Below, in pieces: positions 1 through 8,978 of a stretch of DNA of 64,000 nt. How positions within the stretch are numbered: the stretch's first letter is position 1; each line of letters begins with the position of its first letter. Both the position numbers and the translations under genes were made by a program. Source of the DNA: Streptomyces sp. WZ.A104 (GTDB lineage: Bacteria > Actinomycetota > Actinomycetes > Streptomycetales > Streptomycetaceae); the NCBI RefSeq assembly GCF_002382885.1, contig NZ_NWVL01000010.1:1-64000 (forward strand), read 5' to 3'. The notes below the pieces were generated by a model. The model was given only the letters and a program-made list of their open reading frames with translations. It was not told the origin of the DNA and searched no databases.

Positions 1-345
1 GGGCGTGGGGTCAACGGTGCGGAGAACTTCCCGCTGATCGAGGCGCTCGCGGACTCTCTGGGTGCCGCGGTGGGTGCGTCGCGTGCGGCGGTGGACGCGG
101 GCTGGTATCCGCACACCTCCCAGGTCGGCCAGACCGGTAAGTCGGTCTCTCCTCAGCTGTATATCGCCTCGGGTATCTCGGGGGCGATCCAGCACCGGGC
201 GGGGATGCAGACCTCGAAGACGATCGTCGCGATCAACAAGGACGCCGAGGCCCCGATCTTCGATCTCGTCGACTACGGCGTCGTGGGTGACCTCTTCACC
301 GTCGTTCCGCAGCTGACCGAGGAGATCAACACCCGCAAGGGCTGA
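1..345 (+). CDS. etfA: Electron transfer flavoprotein alpha subunit (3' part)
   Basis: The reading frame is open from base 1 to the TGA at 343-345, so only the last 114 residues of EtfA are present. The protein binds FAD and, with EtfB, passes electrons from acyl-CoA dehydrogenases to the membrane quinone pool via ETF dehydrogenase. The C-terminal FAD-binding domain is seen directly: [19 protein letters not shown], then [19 protein letters not shown], then [19 protein letters not shown] and the family-typical ending near PQLTEEI. The start and any etfB lie outside the window. A strong hairpin follows at 368-405. Identity is secure; only completeness is lacking. Confidence 0.95.
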   Translation, partial: GRGVNGAENFPLIEALADSLGAAVGASRAAVDAGWYPHTSQVGQTGKSVSPQLYIASGISGAIQHRAGMQTSKTIVAINKDAEAPIFDLVDYGVVGDLFTVVPQLTEEINTRKG

Positions 346-367
346 TCCCCGGGCAGGCATACCCCGC

Positions 368-405
368 CTCTGGGCCGCACGGTGAACCCACCGCGCGGCC
401 CAGAG
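368..405 (+). terminator. Terminator hairpin after etfA
   Basis: An 11-bp perfect inverted repeat (CTCTGGGCCGC at 368-378, GCGGCCCAGAG at 395-405) with a 16-nt loop lies 22 bp after the etfA stop. There is no U tract, as is common in Streptomyces. Confidence 0.7.
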
Positions 406-509
406 CCGTTCCGGGCCACCATTGACGCAGGTCCGGCGGACTTATAACTTCACTATACGGATTGTTGATTCCGGGAAGCGGAAACGGCGAGAGCGTGGAG
501 GGTACGGTC

Positions 510-1808
510 ATGGGTCAGCAGGAGAAGGTGGCGACGAGCCTCGCGGGCACGGTCAGCGAGGAGATCAGCGCCTCCCTCACGGCGGTCGACGCGGAGCTCG
601 CCCGTCGCTACCCGGGCGATCCCGGCACCCGCCAGCCCGTCCACACCGTCTACGTACCGGGTGACGTCTTCGAGCCCGGCACGTTGCGCTCCTGGGGCGA
701 CCAGGCGCTGGCCGCCCTCGACGAACACGCCCCCGACGCCTCTTCGTTCGCCGCCGTCCTCGGCATCCCCGAGGAGCTGGCCGGGCCGGTCCACGACCGC
801 GTACGCGCCAAGCTGGAGCGCGAGCCGGTCGAGGACCTGCGCATCGACTTCGAGGACGGCTACGGCCCCCGCCCGGACGCCGAGGAGGACGAGGCCGCCG
901 CCCGCGCCGCCCGCCTGGTCTCCGAGGCGTACGCGAACGGCACGGCGGCCCCGTACATGGGCATCCGGATGAAGTGCATGGAGGCCGGGGTACGCGACCG
1001 GGGCATCCGGACCACGGACGTCTTCCTCACCGGGCTCATCGAGGCGGGCGGGCTGCCCGAGGGGCTCGTGCTGACCCTGCCGAAGGTGACGTACCCCGAG
1101 CAGGTCACCGCCTTCGTCCAGCTCCTGGAGGCCTTCGAGAAGACCCACGGGCTGGACGCGGGGCGCATCGGTTTCGAGATCCAGATCGAGACCAGTCAGT
1201 CCATCCTCGCCGCCGACGGGACCGCCGCGGTCGCCCGCATGATCGACGCCGCCCGGGGCCGGGCGACCGGACTGCACTACGGCACCTTCGACTACAGCGC
1301 CTGCGTCGGCGTCAGCGCCGCCTACCAGGCCAGCGACCACCCGGCCGCCGACCACGCCAAGGCCGTCATGCAGGTCGCCGCCGCGGGCACCGGCGTACGG
1401 GTCTCCGACGGCTCCACCAACGTGCTGCCCGTCGGCCCCGCCGCCCAGGTGCACGAGGCCTGGCGGCTGCACTACGGACTCACCCGCCGTGCCCTTGCCC
1501 GTGCCTACTACCAGGGCTGGGACATGCACCCGGGCCACCTGCCGACGCGCTACGCGGCCGTCTACACCTTCTACCGCGAGGGTCTGGAGCCCGCCGCCGC
1601 CCGGCTCGCCGCGTACGTGGCCAAGGCGGGCGGTGACGTCATGGACGAGCCCGCCACCGCCAAGGCGCTCAGCGGCTATCTGCTGCGCGGTATCGACTGC
1701 GGCGCGCTGGACACCGCCGAGGTCGCCCGGCTGACCGGTCTGACCCGCGCGGACCTGGACGCGTTCGCCTCCCCGCGCCGTGGCGACCTGACGGTCACGG
1801 CCCCGTAG
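510..1808 (+). CDS. DUF6986 family, HpcH/HpaI aldolase-like protein
   Basis: A 432-residue protein resembling the HpcH/HpaI aldolase/citrate lyase TIM-barrel superfamily. I read it as the DUF6986 family of actinomycete aldolase-like proteins. Supporting segments are EDLRIDFEDGYG (metal-binding barrel strand), GLVLTLPKVTYPEQV, RIGFEIQIETSQSI and a substrate-site-like GTFDYSACVGV. ATG 510 was chosen because the conserved protein begins MGQQEKV and a GTGGAGGG ribosome site lies just upstream; an in-frame ATG at 462 would add 16 unconserved residues. The substrate is not known to me. It stands alone between etfA and the convergent hydroxylase gene, whose 3' end overlaps it by 14 bp. Confidence 0.75.
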   Translation: MGQQEKVATSLAGTVSEEISASLTAVDAELARRYPGDPGTRQPVHTVYVPGDVFEPGTLRSWGDQALAALDEHAPDASSFAAVLGIPEELAGPVHDRVRAKLEREPVEDLRIDFEDGYGPRPDAEEDEAAARAARLVSEAYANGTAAPYMGIRMKCMEAGVRDRGIRTTDVFLTGLIEAGGLPEGLVLTLPKVTYPEQVTAFVQLLEAFEKTHGLDAGRIGFEIQIETSQSILAADGTAAVARMIDAARGRATGLHYGTFDYSACVGVSAAYQASDHPAADHAKAVMQVAAAGTGVRVSDGSTNVLPVGPAAQVHEAWRLHYGLTRRALARAYYQGWDMHPGHLPTRYAAVYTFYREGLEPAAARLAAYVAKAGGDVMDEPATAKALSGYLLRGIDCGALDTAEVARLTGLTRADLDAFASPRRGDLTVTAP

Positions 1809-3333
1809 GGAGCCGTCGGCGGGCCCGGTGCCCCGGCCGGGGCACCGGCCAGTCCGGCCGGAGTCCGACGGCCCGACGGCCCGACGGCCCGACGGCCCGA
1901 CGGCTCACGTGGGCGCGGGCCGCCCGGGCGGGCGGGCGCAGGCACAGCCGTTCTCCGGCGGAGCGGCGAGGCGCCCCCCTACGGTCGCGCGAGACGCCCT
2001 CCAGGCCGAAGGTGGTGAAGGCCGTCCTGTCCGGCAGCGGATAGGTCTCCTTGCCCGTGAGGGCGTTGACGATGACGGCGGAGCGCCAGGCGGCCAGGCC
2101 CAGATCGGGCGCCCCGACCCCGTGGGTGTGCCGTTCGGCGTTCTGCACGAAGACGGAACCCGCGATCTCCGGGGCGAGGACGAGCCGTTGGGCCTCATCG
2201 ACCTCGGGGCGCCCTGCGCCGTCCCGGACGAGGTACGGGTCGAGGGCGGCGAGCAGCGTGTCCACGGGGCGCTCCCGGTAGCCGGTGGCGAGGACGACCG
2301 CGTCGGTGGTGAGGCGGCCCCGGGCCCCCTGCTGGCCGTGCTCGACGCTCAGTTCGACGCGCCCGGCGTCGGTGACCGCCGCACCGGTCACCTCGATGCC
2401 GGGGGTGAGGGTGACGTCGGGCCAGTCGCCTCCGAGGCTGCGCCGGTAGAGCTCGTCGCGGATGTCCCCGAGGGTGTCCCCGCTGACGCCCTTGTAGAGC
2501 TGCCATTGACGAGGCAGGAGCCGGTCCCGGGTGGCCTGCGGGAGTCCGTGGAAGTAGCGGGTGTAGTCGGGGGTGAACTGCTCCAGGCCGATCTTGCTGT
2601 ACTCCATGGGCGCGAACGCCGGGGTACGGGCCAGCCAGGTCAGCCCCTCCGCCCCGTCGGGCCGGGAACGCAGCAGGTCCAGCAGGACTTCGGCACCCGA
2701 CTGCCCGGAGCCGACGACGGTGATGTGCCGGGCGGCCAGCAGCCGGTCCCGCCGGCCCAGATAGTCAGCCGAGTGACAGACGAGGTCCGCCGCATCCTGA
2801 GCCAGGGCCCGCAGCGGCTCGGGGACGTACGGGGCGGTCCCGACGCCGAGAGCGAGGTTACGGGCATGGGCCAACCCGGAAGAGGACATCTCGCCGTCCG
2901 GGCCGAGCCGGGTGAACTCCACGGCGAACGCGCCCTGTCCGGCATCCCAGGCCACCGTGTCCACGCGGTGCCCGAAGCGGGTGGAGGGGAGTTCCGTGCT
3001 CACCCAGCGCAGGTAGTTGTCGAACTCGGAGCGGTGGATGTGGAAGCTCTCGGCGAAGTAGAACGGGAAGAGCCTGCGACGGATCTTGACGTAATTGAGG
3101 TAGGACCAGGGGCTGGTGGGCTCTATGAGGCTCACCAGGTCGGCCAGGAACGGAACTTGGAGCGTGGCCCCCTCGATGAGCAGCCCGGGGTGCCAGTGGA
3201 ACGCGGGGCGCTGCTCGTAGAAGGCGCCGCGCAGACCGGGTACGCCGTCGGCGAGCGCGGCCAGGGAGAGGTTGAAAGGCCCTGCGCCCACTCCGAGCAG
3301 ATCGAGCGGCGGCGTTCGCGGTCCGGACGTCAT
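1795..3333 (-). CDS. Lysine/ornithine N-monooxygenase (siderophore, IucD/DesB-like)
   Basis: A 512-residue FAD- and NADPH-dependent amine N-hydroxylase of the SidA/IucD/PvdA family. It would hydroxylate lysine, ornithine or a diamine for hydroxamate siderophores. Visible motifs are the N-terminal FAD loop LLGVGAGPFNLSLAAL, the family signature FHWHPGLLIEGATLQVPFLADLVSL, and the NADPH loop ITVVGSGQSGAEVLLDLL. The body ends near FTTFGLE; the last ~60 residues are an Arg/Pro-rich tail encoded by low-complexity DNA, including an octamer repeat at 1867-1906. The ATG at 3333 follows a GGGAGG site. The upstream gene is a decarboxylase fragment behind an iron box. No siderophore synthetase or acyltransferase is present, so the enzyme must supply a distant pathway or be a relic. 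Confidence 0.85.
   Translation of the reverse strand: MTSGPRTPPLDLLGVGAGPFNLSLAALADGVPGLRGAFYEQRPAFHWHPGLLIEGATLQVPFLADLVSLIEPTSPWSYLNYVKIRRRLFPFYFAESFHIHRSEFDNYLRWVSTELPSTRFGHRVDTVAWDAGQGAFAVEFTRLGPDGEMSSSGLAHARNLALGVGTAPYVPEPLRALAQDAADLVCHSADYLGRRDRLLAARHITVVGSGQSGAEVLLDLLRSRPDGAEGLTWLARTPAFAPMEYSKIGLEQFTPDYTRYFHGLPQATRDRLLPRQWQLYKGVSGDTLGDIRDELYRRSLGGDWPDVTLTPGIEVTGAAVTDAGRVELSVEHGQQGARGRLTTDAVVLATGYRERPVDTLLAALDPYLVRDGAGRPEVDEAQRLVLAPEIAGSVFVQNAERHTHGVGAPDLGLAAWRSAVIVNALTGKETYPLPDRTAFTTFGLEGVSRDRRGAPRRSAGERLCLRPPARAARAHVSRRAVGPSGRRAVGLRPDWPVPRPGHRARRRLPTGP
1867..1906. repeat. Octamer tandem repeat (gacggccc x5)
   Basis: Four exact copies of gacggccc plus a fifth with one mismatch (gacggctc) run without spacing. 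They lie inside the atypical C-terminal tail of the N-monooxygenase. Because 8 is not a multiple of 3, gain or loss of a copy would change the protein's ending. Confidence 0.9.
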
Positions 3334-3373
3334 CGGATTCCTCCCACAGGGTTCGTGCGCTTCGTCAACAACG

Positions 3374-3691
3374 TCATGGCGACAGTCTTTCCGTCACCGG
3401 GGCCCCGCCATCTCCGTCCGCCGTCCCTTCGGCAGCGGCACGCTCCGCCGCGGTCGTCACGAGGCCGAGGAGCGGCAGCAGTTCGGCCGTGGTGGCGTTC
3501 GGGTGCAGCAGCGCGGCCTTGAGCCACAGGCGACGGCGGCCGTCGCCGTCCTCCGCGACGGCCCGGCCGAGCACGGCACGCCCTTCGGCGAGCAGGGTGC
3601 GGCGGACGGCGGCGACGACCAGGACCGGTACACCGGTGAGCCCGGACGCGGCATGGCGAAGCCCTTCGGTCGGAGCGGAAAGATCCACCAC
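3374..3691 (-). pseudogene. C-terminal remnant of a PLP-dependent (DesA-like) decarboxylase
   Basis: Only 105 codons, with a GTG at 3691. The translation resembles the final segment of group II PLP decarboxylases such as lysine or diaminobutyrate decarboxylase: RRTLLAEGRAVLGRA, then RLWLKAALLHPNATTAEL and LLPLLGLV. The PLP-lysine domain (usual family length near 480) is missing, and the frame closes at 3716-3718 just upstream, so catalysis is impossible. It is the first gene behind the iron box and lies 40 bp before the N-monooxygenase, matching the desA-desB order of desferrioxamine clusters with desA mostly deleted. It may be translated as a leader peptide, but I read it as a relic. Confidence 0.65.
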
Positions 3692-3702
3692 CGGGGGTTT
3701 GC

Positions 3703-3722
3703 TGGTTAGGCTAACCTAACTT
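3703..3722 (-). promoter_or_regulatory. Iron box (DmdR/IdeR operator)
   Basis: Read on the minus strand the site is TTAGGTTAGCCTAACC, a close match to the DtxR-family iron box of Streptomyces (TTAGGTTAGGCTCACCTAA). It lies 12-31 bp upstream of the decarboxylase remnant's start and is the only AT-rich patch nearby. This predicts iron-repressed transcription of the remnant and the N-monooxygenase. Confidence 0.85.
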
Positions 3723-3763
3723 CAGGCGCGCGAAGGGCGGTCTCCCGCGCCGGGCCACGGGGG

Positions 3764-4729
3764 CTACTTCGCGTACCAGCCGCCCAGGTCGTTGGTGCGG
3801 GACTCCGCGGCCCGCCGCATCGCATCGGGACTTCCCAGCAGATCGGGCGGCAGATAGCCGGAGCGTACGCCGAGCTCCCATCCGTGCGCCTGAACGGCGA
3901 GCGCGGCCAGGGCGAGGGCGTCGAGCGGCAGCAGGCTCCGCGGCGCGGGGTGGGGCCCCACGCTCTCCCGGTAGGTGCCGAGCCGGGCCGCCAACGCCTC
4001 TTCGAATGGGTGCTGTTCGTCGTCGAGGAGCACGCGCAGCAGGTGCTGATCGGGGGTCGGCGTGCCTGCGGCGTCCAGCGCGGCGGCCGCCTGTTTCCGC
4101 TCGTCGGCATCGGGCTTGCACAGCGGCACGGTGGGCCAGTGGCGGGGCTGATGGCCCTCCGTCCGGGTCAGATAGAGGCACAGGACGTCCATCGCGGCGA
4201 GGTCCGCCGGGTCCGATGCCGAGGTGAGCGGGGAGTAGGGCACTCCTTCGTGGATCTCGGGCGCGTAGTCGTCCCGCAGCAGCAGTCCGATGACCCGCTG
4301 CCAGTCCCATACGAGGCCGCTGGCCAAGCAGATCGCGAAGGTGTCCAGCCAGGTCCGGGCCGAGGGGGCCTGTGCCCCCGCGTGGCCGAAGGCGGCGCTG
4401 AAGGATATGTCCTCGGTGCTGAGCTTCTCGCCGATCAGCGGGAAGAAGATCTCCTGGTCGCCGTCGGGGTAGCAGCCGACGCTCAACTCCCCCAGGCGGC
4501 ACTCGGCCGCCGTGCGCAGCGCGGAGCGGGCCACATCGTCGAGCGCGGCTCCCTGCGCGGTGCGCGCGGCGACGTGGTCGAGCAGTTCGTCGGCCGCTTC
4601 GGCCATGCGCCGCGGGGCCGGGTCGTCGTAGCGCATCCGGTGCCACCGCCCCGTGGCGCGCCCGACGATGCCCTCCGACGCCTCGCCCAAGCGCCGGGCG
4701 TCCACCTCATGACACGTCACTTCCCGCAC
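3764..4729 (-). CDS. Imm49-like immunity protein
   Basis: A 321-residue, probably cytosolic, helical protein without signal peptide or membrane segment. The core ([17 protein letters not shown], then [21 protein letters not shown], then a helical C-terminus) resembles the Imm49 family of polymorphic-toxin immunity proteins. I assign this from overall pattern, not from a diagnostic catalytic motif. The GTG at 4729 was chosen because AAAGGG lies 8 bases before it and the family usually starts near this HEV-containing segment; a TTG at 4831 would begin inside a 41-bp duplication. No toxin, secretion component or second immunity gene adjoins it, so it appears to be an orphan. Confidence 0.55.
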   Translation of the reverse strand: MREVTCHEVDARRLGEASEGIVGRATGRWHRMRYDDPAPRRMAEAADELLDHVAARTAQGAALDDVARSALRTAAECRLGELSVGCYPDGDQEIFFPLIGEKLSTEDISFSAAFGHAGAQAPSARTWLDTFAICLASGLVWDWQRVIGLLLRDDYAPEIHEGVPYSPLTSASDPADLAAMDVLCLYLTRTEGHQPRHWPTVPLCKPDADERKQAAAALDAAGTPTPDQHLLRVLLDDEQHPFEEALAARLGTYRESVGPHPAPRSLLPLDALALAALAVQAHGWELGVRSGYLPPDLLGSPDAMRRAAESRTNDLGGWYAK

Positions 4730-4772
4730 GTCCGCAGCCCTTTCGTGATCTTCGATCCGGAAGCGGCACGCT

Positions 4773-4854
4773 ATCAGCGGGCTCGGACATTCACCGGCGC
4801 GCACGGGAACGTCATCAGCGGGCTCGGACAATCACCGGCCCGCACGGGAACGTC
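4773..4854. repeat. 41-bp direct tandem duplication
   Basis: Two adjacent 41-bp copies (4773-4813 and 4814-4854) differ at two positions. They lie between the Imm49-like gene start and the metE stop, so the duplication occupies the likely promoter region of the Imm49-like gene. Confidence 0.9.
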
Positions 4855-4896
4855 CCGGGGCGGGAGCAGCGGTGGCCGCTCCCGCCCCGGGGCGGA

Positions 4897-7221
4897 TCAC
4901 GCCGCTTCGGTGGGCAGCTCCGCGCGGATCTGCCGCGCGGCGGCGACCAGGTTCTCCAGGGAGGCCCGGGTCTCGGGCCAGCCGCGGGTCTTCAGGCCGC
5001 AGTCGGGGTTCACCCAAAGCCGCTCGGCCGGGATGGCCTCAAGTCCCTTGCGCAGCAGGGCCGCCGCCTCTTCGGTGCTCGGGATGCGCGGGGAGTGGAT
5101 GTCGTAGACGCCGGGCCCGGCCTCACGCGGGTAGCCGTGGGCGGCGAGTTCGCGGGCGACCTGCATATGGGAGCGGGCGGCCTCCAGGCTGATGACGTCG
5201 GCGTCGAGGTCGTCGATGGCCTGGACGATGTCACCGAACTCCGCGTAGCACATGTGGGTGTGGATCTGGGTGTCCGGCCGTACCCCGGCGGTGGCGAGCC
5301 GGAAGGACTCGGTCGCCCACTCCAGGTACGCGGCATGCTCGGCGGCCCGCAGCGGCAGCGTCTCGCGGAGCGCGGGCTCGTCGACCTGGATCACCGAAGT
5401 GCCGCTCGCCTCCAGGTCGTTGACCTCGTCACGGAGGGCGAGGGCCACCTGGCGGGCGGTCTCGCCGAGCGGCTGGTCGTCGCGGACGAAGGACCAGGCG
5501 AGCATGGTGACCGGGCCGGTGAGCATGCCCTTGACGGGGCGCTCGGTCAGCGACTGCGCGTAGGTGGTCCAGCGCACGGTCATCGGCTCGGGCCGCGAGA
5601 TGTCCCCGGCGAGCACCGGCGGGCGGACGTATCGGGTGCCGTAGGACTGGACCCAGCCGTGCCGGGTGGCGAGGTAGCCGGTGAGCTGCTCGGCGAAGTA
5701 CTGGACCATGTCGTTGCGTTCGGGCTCGCCGTGCACAAGGACGTCGATCCCGGCTTTCTCCTGGAAGGAGAGGACCTCGCGGATCTCGTCCTTGATCCGC
5801 TCCTCGTACCCGGCCTCGTCGATCCGGCCCGCCCGCAGGTCCGCGCGGGCGGTGCGCAGTTCGGTGGTCTGCGGGAACGAGCCGATGGTGGTGGTCGGGA
5901 GCTGCGGCAGCCCGAGGTGGGCGCGCTGGGCGGCGGCCCGCTCGGGGTACGGCTGGGAGCGGCGGCCGTCGGCTTCGGTGATGGCCGCCGTACGGTCCCG
6001 GACAGCCGGGTCATGGGTGAGCGCGGCCCCGGCGCGGGAGGCCAGGTCGGCGCGGTTGGCGGCCAGGTCGGCCGCGATGGCGCCGGTGCCGCCGGCCAGG
6101 CCGCGGGCCAGGACCACGATCTCCTCGGTCTTCTGCCGGGCGAAGGCCAGCCAGCGGGCGATCTGCGGGTCGATGTCGCGCTCGGCGTCCGCGTCCAGCG
6201 GGACGTGGAGGAGGGAGCAGGAGGCGGAGACGTCGACGCGGTCGGCGAGGCCGAGGAGCGTGCCGAGGGTGGTGAGCGACTTCTCGTAGTCGTTGATCCA
6301 GATGTTGCGGCCGTTGACGACGCCCGCGACCAGGCGCTTGCCGGGCAGGCCGCCCGCCGCCGCGAGATCGTCGAGGTTGCCCGCGCCGGACTCGGTGAAG
6401 TCGAGCGCCAGTCCGTCGACGGGGGCCTTGGCCAGGACCGGCAGCGCGTCGCCGAGCCGCCCGAAGTAGGTGGCGACCAGCAGCTTGGGCCGGTCGGCGA
6501 AGGCGCCCAGCTCGCGGTAGGCGCGGGCGGCGGCGTTCAGTTCGGCGGGGGTGCGGTCCTGGACGAGGGCGGGCTCGTCCAGCTGCACCCATGCGGCGCC
6601 CGCCGCGCGGAGGTCGGCGAGGACTTCGGCGTACACCGGGAGGAGCCGGTCCAGCAGGGTCAGCGGCTCGAAGCCGGCGGCGACACCGGGGGCCGCCTTG
6701 GCGAGCAGGAGGTAGGTGACGGGGCCGACGAGGACCGGGCGCGGGGTGTGGCCGAGCGCGAGGGCTTCCTTGAACTCGGCGACCTGCTTGGCGGGGTCGG
6801 CGGTGAACACGGTGTCGGGCCCGAGCTCGGGCACCAGGTAGTGGTAGTTGGTGTCGAACCACTTCGTCATCTCCAGCGGCGCGACGTCCTGGGTGCCGCG
6901 GGCCATGGCGAAGTATCCGTCGAGGGCGTCGGAGCGGACGGCGTCGCGGTGCCGCGCGGGGACAGCGCCGACCATGACGCTGGTGTCCAGAACATGGTCG
7001 TAGTACGAGAAATCACCGGTCGGCACCTCGTGGACTCCGGCCTCGGCGAGCTGCCGCCAGGTCCCCCGGCGCAGTTCGGCGGCGGTCCGCCGGAGGGTGT
7101 CCGCGTCGACGCGGCCCTTCCAGTAGCCCTCGATGGCCTTCTTCAGTTCACGGTTCCGACCCTGGCGGGGGTAGCCGTACACGGTGGCCCGTGCTGCCTC
7201 GGCTGCGGGCTTCGCTGTCAC
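4897..7221 (-). CDS. metE: Cobalamin-independent methionine synthase
   Basis: A 774-residue 5-methyltetrahydropteroyltriglutamate-homocysteine methyltransferase that makes methionine without B12. Both barrels are present: the N-terminal half begins [22 protein letters not shown], and the catalytic half carries [24 protein letters not shown], the zinc-site HTHMCYAEF and the final zinc cysteine in [12 protein letters not shown]. The GTG at 7221 is preceded by AAGGAGA and gives the usual length; an upstream in-frame start would read into the leader. A cobalamin riboswitch lies ~180 nt upstream, so expression should fall when B12 is available for a MetH-type enzyme. Very secure. Confidence 0.97.
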   Translation of the reverse strand: MTAKPAAEAARATVYGYPRQGRNRELKKAIEGYWKGRVDADTLRRTAAELRRGTWRQLAEAGVHEVPTGDFSYYDHVLDTSVMVGAVPARHRDAVRSDALDGYFAMARGTQDVAPLEMTKWFDTNYHYLVPELGPDTVFTADPAKQVAEFKEALALGHTPRPVLVGPVTYLLLAKAAPGVAAGFEPLTLLDRLLPVYAEVLADLRAAGAAWVQLDEPALVQDRTPAELNAAARAYRELGAFADRPKLLVATYFGRLGDALPVLAKAPVDGLALDFTESGAGNLDDLAAAGGLPGKRLVAGVVNGRNIWINDYEKSLTTLGTLLGLADRVDVSASCSLLHVPLDADAERDIDPQIARWLAFARQKTEEIVVLARGLAGGTGAIAADLAANRADLASRAGAALTHDPAVRDRTAAITEADGRRSQPYPERAAAQRAHLGLPQLPTTTIGSFPQTTELRTARADLRAGRIDEAGYEERIKDEIREVLSFQEKAGIDVLVHGEPERNDMVQYFAEQLTGYLATRHGWVQSYGTRYVRPPVLAGDISRPEPMTVRWTTYAQSLTERPVKGMLTGPVTMLAWSFVRDDQPLGETARQVALALRDEVNDLEASGTSVIQVDEPALRETLPLRAAEHAAYLEWATESFRLATAGVRPDTQIHTHMCYAEFGDIVQAIDDLDADVISLEAARSHMQVARELAAHGYPREAGPGVYDIHSPRIPSTEEAAALLRKGLEAIPAERLWVNPDCGLKTRGWPETRASLENLVAAARQIRAELPTEAA

Positions 7222-7399
7222 GTGACTCTCCTTCGCGAGCGTGGCTGCTTGCTGATCCCGGGACGGGACGCGGACGCGAAGGGGTGACGCATCGGGCGGA
7301 GAGCAGGACACACTGAACCGTGTCCGTCCGCCTGACGGTTGCGCCGACCCGCCCACGAGGTCACCGGGAACTCCGCACGCGAACGGTCACGTGCGGGCA

Positions 7400-7602
7400 A
7401 CGGGCAGGTCTTCGGACTCGCGGGCACGCCTGCCGGGGCAGACACCTACTGGCCGTCGCTTCCCAGACCCGGCCGGGCCCAGTGCGTATGACGGCGGTCG
7501 TTCCCACTCACCGCTGCGGGGCAGTCCCGGATTCCCACCGGGTTCCCTCTTACGACTCCCTGACTGGCGGACAGGGCGAACCAGCTGCACCGGTCACCCT
7601 AA
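7400..7602 (-). ncRNA. Cobalamin (AdoCbl) riboswitch upstream of metE
   Basis: Read 5'->3' on the minus strand, the conserved cobalamin-riboswitch core is present in order: GAGGGAACCCGGTGGGAATC, then GGGACTGCCCCGCAGCGGTG, a variable stem region with CACTGGG and CCAGTAG, and the 3' element GAGTCCGAAGACCTGCC. It ends ~180 nt before the metE start. In Streptomyces such elements repress metE when coenzyme B12 is present. Boundaries are approximate. Confidence 0.93.
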
Positions 7603-7820
7603 GGGGACGACCGCCGGGCGCACACCGTTGTTCACACTTCGAACGGTGATGTGAGACACGGGTGCCCGAACACGGCCCCTCGGGGTGTGCGGGGGCGGAG
7701 ACCCAGATGTAACCGAATGGCGTAGGAAAGGCGGAACCACAGAGCGTCAAAAGCCGTTCTTCTTCCCACTACACGGCCCGCCGACCCAGGCGGGGCCGAC
7801 CGAGGAACGGAAAACGCCAT
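7603..7820. other. Intergenic region between riboswitch and small gene
   Basis: This 218-bp stretch must hold the metE promoter (minus strand) and the promoter of the small plus-strand gene at 7821. I see no clear -10/-35 pair or terminator. The bases just before 7821 carry only a weak purine-rich ribosome site (GAGGAACGG). Confidence 0.4.
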
Positions 7821-8018
7821 ATGAAGAAGACAGTTGGATGGGCCCAGGACGGCGACGACTGGACGATCACCGTGAACGGCACGCAGTACCGCGCGATCGA
7901 GCGGCCGGCGGACGGCCAGGTGCACAACTACCTGGTGCGGGGTGACGACCTGAGCGCCGAGTGCCCGAGCCTCGGCCACGGGCTGGGCGTCATCCGGGAA
8001 CACGAGTCCCGGCGCTGA
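7821..8018 (+). CDS. Small hypothetical protein (65 aa)
   Basis: A 65-residue soluble protein starting MKKTVGWAQDGDDWTITVNG, rich in Trp, Asp and Gly and without signal peptide or membrane segment. Codon usage is strongly GC3 and a modest ribosome site precedes the ATG, which supports a real gene. The fold may be a small beta protein. I recognise no family. It is convergent with cobF, with 10 bp between the stops. Confidence 0.6.
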   Translation: MKKTVGWAQDGDDWTITVNGTQYRAIERPADGQVHNYLVRGDDLSAECPSLGHGLGVIREHESRR

Positions 8019-8028
8019 CGCCGGCCGG

Positions 8029-8889
8029 TCAGCCGAGCGGGCCGCCCCCAGAGCCGTCCGCGCCTTCCGCCGGGCGGCCCGCCCCTTCCGCCTCGTCGCG
8101 CCCCTGCCGCAGCAGGTAGGTGTCCATGATCCAGCCGTGCCGCTCGCGGGCCTCCGCGCGCAGCCGGCTGATCCGGCCGGCGACCTCGTCGAGCGGGCCG
8201 GAGACCAGGATCTCGTCGGGGGTGCCGAGGTACGCACCCCAGTGGATCCACAGACCCCTGCCCGTCAGATGGGTGAAGGTCTCGTGGCCGTCGAGCATCA
8301 CCACGATGTCGCCGTCGTCCTCGGGGAAGCCCTGGGCGAGCCGTCTACCGGGGGTGATGCGGATGGGGCGGCCGACCCGGTTCAGGGTGACGCGGTGCCG
8401 GGCGGCGAGGGCGGAGACGCTGCTGATGCCGGGGATCACCTCATGGCCGAAATTCACCGTGCCGCGGCCCCGGATGTCCGCCAGGATCGCGAGCGTGCTG
8501 TCGTACAGGGACGGGTCGCCCCACACCAGGAAGGCCCCGCACTCCCCCGGCGCGAGCTCCTCGATGATCAGGCGTTCGCAGATGTCGGCGCGGCGGCGGC
8601 GCCAGTCGTGCACGGCCGAGGTGTAGCGCGCACCGTCGTCCTGGGTGCGGTCGCGCCACGGGTCCTCGGCCTCCACGACCCGGTAGGGGCCGGTGAGGTG
8701 CTCGTCGAGGATGTCGCGCCGCAGCCGGGTCAGGGACTCCTTCTCGCGGCCCTTGCCGAGGACGAAGAACACATCGGCCCGGCGCATGGCCTTCACCGCG
8801 GCGAGGGTCAGATGGTCGGGGTCACCGGCGCCCATGCCGATGACGAGAACGTGCCGTGGTACCTCGCTGATATCAGCCGTGTCTGCCAT
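8029..8889 (-). CDS. cobF: Precorrin-6A synthase (deacetylating)
   Basis: A 286-residue SAM-dependent tetrapyrrole methyltransferase that methylates C1 of precorrin-5 with loss of acetate in aerobic cobalamin synthesis. The N-terminal SAM loop is [14 protein letters not shown], followed by the CobF-typical [29 protein letters not shown] and [16 protein letters not shown]. The last ~20 residues (Glu/Gly-rich) extend beyond the usual family end. The start is ATG 8889. It lies alone, not with other cob genes, but beside the B12-controlled metE. I see no riboswitch directly upstream of it. Confidence 0.93.
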   Translation of the reverse strand: MADTADISEVPRHVLVIGMGAGDPDHLTLAAVKAMRRADVFFVLGKGREKESLTRLRRDILDEHLTGPYRVVEAEDPWRDRTQDDGARYTSAVHDWRRRRADICERLIIEELAPGECGAFLVWGDPSLYDSTLAILADIRGRGTVNFGHEVIPGISSVSALAARHRVTLNRVGRPIRITPGRRLAQGFPEDDGDIVVMLDGHETFTHLTGRGLWIHWGAYLGTPDEILVSGPLDEVAGRISRLRAEARERHGWIMDTYLLRQGRDEAEGAGRPAEGADGSGGGPLG

Positions 8890-8978
8890 GCCTGCCGATC
8901 ATGCCAGGCGTCGCGGACCGGGCCGTGATCCACCGGCCACACGCCGGGCGGGGTGGACTTACTAGGACGTCCAACTAT

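Noticed and set aside
462..512. An AllR-like site (TTGTTGA) upstream of the DUF6986 gene linking it to allantoin catabolism
   Set aside because: The match to the motif at 61094-61105 is only a short half-site, and the two loci are 60 kb apart. Evidence is too weak.
1867..1906. A CRISPR-like array at the octamer repeats
   Set aside because: The units are 8 bp and contiguous, with no spacers and no cas genes anywhere in the window.
1795..3333. A complete siderophore biosynthetic gene cluster
   Set aside because: Only the N-monooxygenase and a decarboxylase fragment are present. No acyltransferase, NIS synthetase, NRPS or transporter is nearby.
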